Below are positions 5,798-7,660 of a stretch of DNA of 7,660 nucleotides, in pieces. The position numbers and the translations under genes are program-made. Under the pieces are notes generated by a model. That model saw only the letters and a program-made list of their open reading frames with translations, was not told where the DNA came from and did not search any database. Each line of letters starts with the position of its first letter. Positions within the stretch are counted from its first letter, which is position 1. This DNA is from Yimella sp. Its GTDB lineage: Bacteria > Actinomycetota > Actinomycetes > Actinomycetales > Dermatophilaceae. The stretch spans positions 1-7,660 of the forward strand of contig JASLFY010000017.1 in the NCBI GenBank assembly GCA_030150425.1, given 5' to 3'.

Positions 5798-6122
5798 CTC
5801 GCGGTCCCTCGCCGACCCACCCGGGATCCCTCTGTGACGTAGGGACCCAACAGGTCGTCGCGCTGAGCGGCACCACCTCGGTGCCTGCAGCACTGATGTA
5901 TCGCGGGATCCAGTCCGAGTCCGTGAGAGCTCATCGGTCCTCGTCAACTCTCGGGGGCAGCGTTGCGCCCACCGTATCCCTTCCGCTGTGCACGCAACGT
6001 AGGGAGTTGTGCACTCGACCCAAATTGGCGCCGGGGTTTGGACCTGGCGTGCCCATGACTTCCTGGTGGCCGGCGGCGAGCGTGGAGGGGTCGGAAGGCC
6101 CACACAACGATTGGAGATTCGT
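5798..6122. promoter_or_regulatory. Divergent intergenic control region between regulator and dehydrogenase
   Basis: This 325-bp gap has no supported gene. It holds several related half-sites: CGTTGCG (5961-5967), its reverse complement CGCAACG (5993-5999), GTTGTG (6006-6011) and CACAACG (6103-6109). The palindrome GTGCAC occurs at 5988 and 6009, 21 nt apart, about two helical turns. A bulged hairpin (GGG-TCCCT with AGGGA-CCC, 5823-5848) lies in the regulator's leader. The dehydrogenase ribosome site GGAG is at 6113-6116. These half-sites are candidate operators for the PucR-type protein; no -10/-35 pair could be assigned with confidence. Confidence 0.45.
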
Positions 6123-7277
6123 ATGAAGGCTGTCGTGTATCAGGGACCCCGAGACGTCGCAGTCACCGATGTTCCGGACGCGAAGATCGAGCGGCCCACT
6201 GATGTACTGGTCAAGATCACAACGACCAACATCTGCGGCTCGGACCTGCACATGTACGAGGGGCGGACCTCCTTCGAGAAGGGCCGGACGTTCGGCCACG
6301 AGAACATGGGAGAGGTGGTGGAGATCGGCAAGGGAGTAGAGAAGATCAAGGTGGGCGACCGGGTCGTGCTGCCCTTTAACATCTCGTGCGGGTTCTGCAA
6401 GAACTGCGAGCGCGGGCTCACGAACTACTGCCTGACGACGCAACCTGACCCATCGGCCGCCGGTGCGGCCTACGGCTTCGCCGAAATGGGCCCGTACGGC
6501 GGCGGGCAGGCAGAACTGCTCCGGGTGCCCTTCGGCGACCACAACGCGCTGCGCCTGGGTGAAGACGCGCAGGACAAGGAGAACGACTACGTCATGCTCT
6601 CCGACATCTTCCCCACCGGTTACCACGCCACTGAGATGGCTGGTGTGATCCCGGGCGACAGCGTCGTGATCGCTGGAGCCGGTCCGGTGGGTCTGATGGC
6701 TGCGTTGTCCGCGACGATCAAGGGCGCCGCGAAGGTCATGGTGGTCGATCGCCATCCCGACCGGCTCGCGCTGGCCGAGCAGATCGGAGCGATCGCCATC
6801 GACGACTCCAAGGTCGACCCCGTGCAGGCTGTGCTGGACGAGACCATGGGGCTCGGAGCCGACCGTGGCTGCGAGTGCGTGGGCTACCAGGCCCACGACC
6901 CGGAGGGTCAGGAACACCCGAACGACACGCTGAACAAGCTCGTGAAATCGGTGCGCTTCACCGGTCGCATCGGGTCGATCGGCGTGTTCGTCCCACAGGA
7001 TCCCGGTGGCCCCGACGAACTCGCCAAGAACGGCCAGGTCGCCTTCGACTACGGCATGTACTGGTTCAAGGGCCAGCACATCGGCAGCGGCCAGGCCCCG
7101 GTGAAGAAGTACAACCGGCAGCTGCGCGACCTGATCGCCGCCGGCAAGGCTGAACCGTCGTTCATCGTCAGCCACGAGCTGCCTCTGGACCAGGCGCCCG
7201 ACGCCTACAAGCACTTCGACGCACGCGACGAGGGTTGGACCAAGGTCGTCCTCAAGCCGACGATGACAGGAGCGTGA
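6123..7277 (+). CDS. Zinc-dependent, glutathione-independent formaldehyde/alcohol dehydrogenase
   Basis: A complete 384-residue medium-chain dehydrogenase. ATG 6123 follows GGAG by 6 nt and gives the family start MKAVVYQGPRDV. Catalytic zinc ligands are C38 (NICGSDLHMY), H59 with E60 (FGHEN) and probably D161; the structural zinc site is C89, C92, C95 and C103. The Rossmann motif GAGPVG is at 185-190, and D209 (VVDRHPDR) at the end of the second strand indicates NAD+ rather than NADP+. The blocks GYQAHDPEGQEHPNDTLN (255-272), VFVPQDPGG (288-296) and YWFKGQHIGSGQAPVKKYNR (313-332) place it with FdhA-like glutathione-independent formaldehyde dehydrogenases. These oxidise formaldehyde or related alcohols and aldehydes; the true substrate is not fixed by sequence. 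It is divergent from a PucR-type regulator. A DJ-1/PfpI gene starts one base after its stop, so an operon was intended, but that partner is broken. Confidence 0.93.
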   Translation: MKAVVYQGPRDVAVTDVPDAKIERPTDVLVKITTTNICGSDLHMYEGRTSFEKGRTFGHENMGEVVEIGKGVEKIKVGDRVVLPFNISCGFCKNCERGLTNYCLTTQPDPSAAGAAYGFAEMGPYGGGQAELLRVPFGDHNALRLGEDAQDKENDYVMLSDIFPTGYHATEMAGVIPGDSVVIAGAGPVGLMAALSATIKGAAKVMVVDRHPDRLALAEQIGAIAIDDSKVDPVQAVLDETMGLGADRGCECVGYQAHDPEGQEHPNDTLNKLVKSVRFTGRIGSIGVFVPQDPGGPDELAKNGQVAFDYGMYWFKGQHIGSGQAPVKKYNRQLRDLIAAGKAEPSFIVSHELPLDQAPDAYKHFDARDEGWTKVVLKPTMTGA

Positions 7278-7278
7278 C

Positions 7279-7395
7279 GTGGCAGGGCAACTGGACGGAC
7301 GACACGTCGCGATCCTGGCCGCCGACGGCGTCGAGCGGGTGGAGCTCGAGAAGCCCCGCCAGGCCCTCGACGAGGCCGGCGCCAGGACCACCCTG
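7279..7395 (+). pseudogene. DJ-1/PfpI-family protein, 5' fragment (first copy)
   Basis: The GTG start lies one base after the dehydrogenase stop, with AGGAG 6 nt upstream. The 39 codons read AGQLDGRHVAILAADGVERV, then ELEKPRQALDEAGARTTL, the N-terminal strand-helix of DJ-1/PfpI proteins (usually about 170-190 residues; members include proteases and deglycase or chaperone-like proteins). The expected continuation, as in the other arm (SIHDGEI), is missing. From 7396 on the sequence is the complement of the opposite copy, and the frame runs as nonsense to a stop at 7641. The active-site cysteine region is lost, so no function is expected. Confidence 0.82.
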
Positions 7396-7396
7396 G

Positions 7397-7541
7397 CCGC
7401 GATCTCGCCGTCGTGGATCGAGAGCAGCGTGGTGCGGGCCCCGGCCCCGTCGAGCGACTGGCGGGGTTTCTCGAGTTCGACCCGTTCGACGCCATCCGTG
7501 GCCAGGATCGCGACGTGCCGGCCGTCCAGCCGGCCTGCCAC
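7397..7541 (-). pseudogene. DJ-1/PfpI-family protein, 5' fragment (second copy, opposite strand)
   Basis: The GTG start at 7541 follows the second dehydrogenase stop by one base, with GGGAG 6 nt upstream. About 48 codons are family-like: AGRLDGRHVAILATDGVERV, ELEKPRQSLDGAGARTTL, then SIHDGEIAA. It goes some 9 codons further than the first copy. Below about 7396 it reads antisense through the first copy and the first dehydrogenase, staying open by chance of GC-rich frames down to 5931. The catalytic part is missing. Confidence 0.8.
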
Positions 7542-7542
7542 G

Positions 7543-7660
7543 TCAGGCTCCCGTCATCGTCGGCTTGAGGACGACCTTGGTCCAGCCGTCGTCGCGTGCG
7601 TCGAAGTGCTTGTAGGCGTCGGGTGCCTGGTCCAGGGGTAGCTCGTGGCTGACGATGAAC
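7543..7660 (-). CDS. Second formaldehyde/alcohol dehydrogenase, C-terminal end only (runs off the window)
   Basis: The minus strand from the right edge encodes FIVSHELPLDQAPDAYKHFD, then ARDDGWTKVVLKPTMTGA and TGA. This differs from the C-terminus of the plus-strand dehydrogenase by one residue (E to D), with six other nucleotide differences, all silent. So the gene beyond the edge should be a paralogue or near-allele of the 6123-7277 gene in opposite orientation. Only 38 residues are visible; whether it is complete cannot be seen. Confidence 0.85.
   Translation of the reverse strand, partial: FIVSHELPLDQAPDAYKHFDARDDGWTKVVLKPTMTGA

Larger units (their letters stand above)
7160..7660. repeat. 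Large imperfect inverted repeat joining two dehydrogenase-DJ-1/PfpI loci tail-to-tail
   Basis: Positions 7160-7395 match the reverse complement of 7425-7660 without gaps (paired positions sum to 7820). The pairing runs to the window edge and probably continues beyond. I count 7 differences in the 118 dehydrogenase positions and 19 in the 118 that follow, 26 of 236 in all. Most are at third codon positions. The central 29 nt (7396-7424) belong only to the minus-strand copy. Stop codon, GTG start and their 1-nt spacing (TGACGTG) are kept in both arms. Confidence 0.92.

Noticed and set aside
6049..6070. Sigma-54-like TGGC...-type promoter before the dehydrogenase
   Set aside because: Spacing and second half do not fit, and sigma-54 is generally absent from actinobacteria.
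5798..6103. Upstream start of the regulator frame at 6103
   Set aside because: The extension is low-complexity and occupies the divergent promoter region; ATG 5797 has a ribosome site.
6009..6122. Upstream start of the dehydrogenase at 6009
   Set aside because: Family proteins begin MKAVVY; the GGAG at 6113-6116 fits ATG 6123.
5931..7541. Long minus-strand frame of 536 codons across the dehydrogenase
   Set aside because: Only its first ~48 codons (DJ-1/PfpI fragment) are real; the rest is antisense to the dehydrogenase.
7160..7660. Inverted repeat as an insertion sequence end or integron-type element
   Set aside because: The arms are host-like coding sequence with no transposase, target duplication or recombination site visible.

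Overview
The window is high-GC DNA from an actinobacterium. The taxonomic evidence is a mycothiol-dependent (DinB-like) enzyme, excalibur-domain secreted proteins, a DUF4395 membrane protein, a PucR/CdaR-type regulator, GTG starts and a promoter placed for a leaderless mRNA. The genus cannot be fixed from the sequence.

Region 1 (1-1187, minus strand): the 5' part of a mycothiol-dependent maleylpyruvate isomerase-family protein, cut by the left window edge. Upstream of it is a translationally coupled pair, a HIT-family nucleotide hydrolase followed by a DUF4031 protein, overlapping by ATGA. Region 2 (1188-2860, plus strand): a complete PhoA-type secreted alkaline phosphatase. In front of it lies a phased series of 11-nt direct repeats resembling an actinobacterial PHO box, then a strong 5'-leader hairpin. 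Behind it is a perfect 32-bp palindrome that can terminate both phoA and the convergent gene cluster.

Region 3 (2892-4110, minus strand): two paralogous excalibur-domain proteins flank a four-helix DUF4395 membrane protein. The first excalibur protein has a normal signal peptide. The second lost its signal peptide: homology to its paralogue begins exactly at the signal-peptidase site, near 4020. Region 4 (4019-7277): a PucR-family regulator (minus strand) is divergent from a zinc-dependent, glutathione-independent formaldehyde/alcohol dehydrogenase (plus strand). The 325-bp gap between them carries several CGTTG(C/T)G-like half-sites. The regulator probably controls the dehydrogenase.

Region 5 (7160-7660, right edge): the most unusual part. 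The dehydrogenase is followed by the first 39 codons of a DJ-1/PfpI-family gene. The sequence then turns round: a second, diverged copy of the same pair (dehydrogenase 3' end plus about 48 codons of DJ-1/PfpI) lies tail-to-tail on the minus strand. The arms are about 89% identical (26 differences in 236 positions by my count) around a centre near 7410, and both DJ-1/PfpI genes are broken. Most differences are at third codon positions, so the copies evolved as separate working genes before being joined. The join is either a real rearrangement or a chimeric assembly of two related loci. With the decapitated excalibur gene at 4020, it suggests that the regulator-dehydrogenase segment was moved into this place. 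No CRISPR array, tRNA, rRNA, transposase or phage gene was seen.
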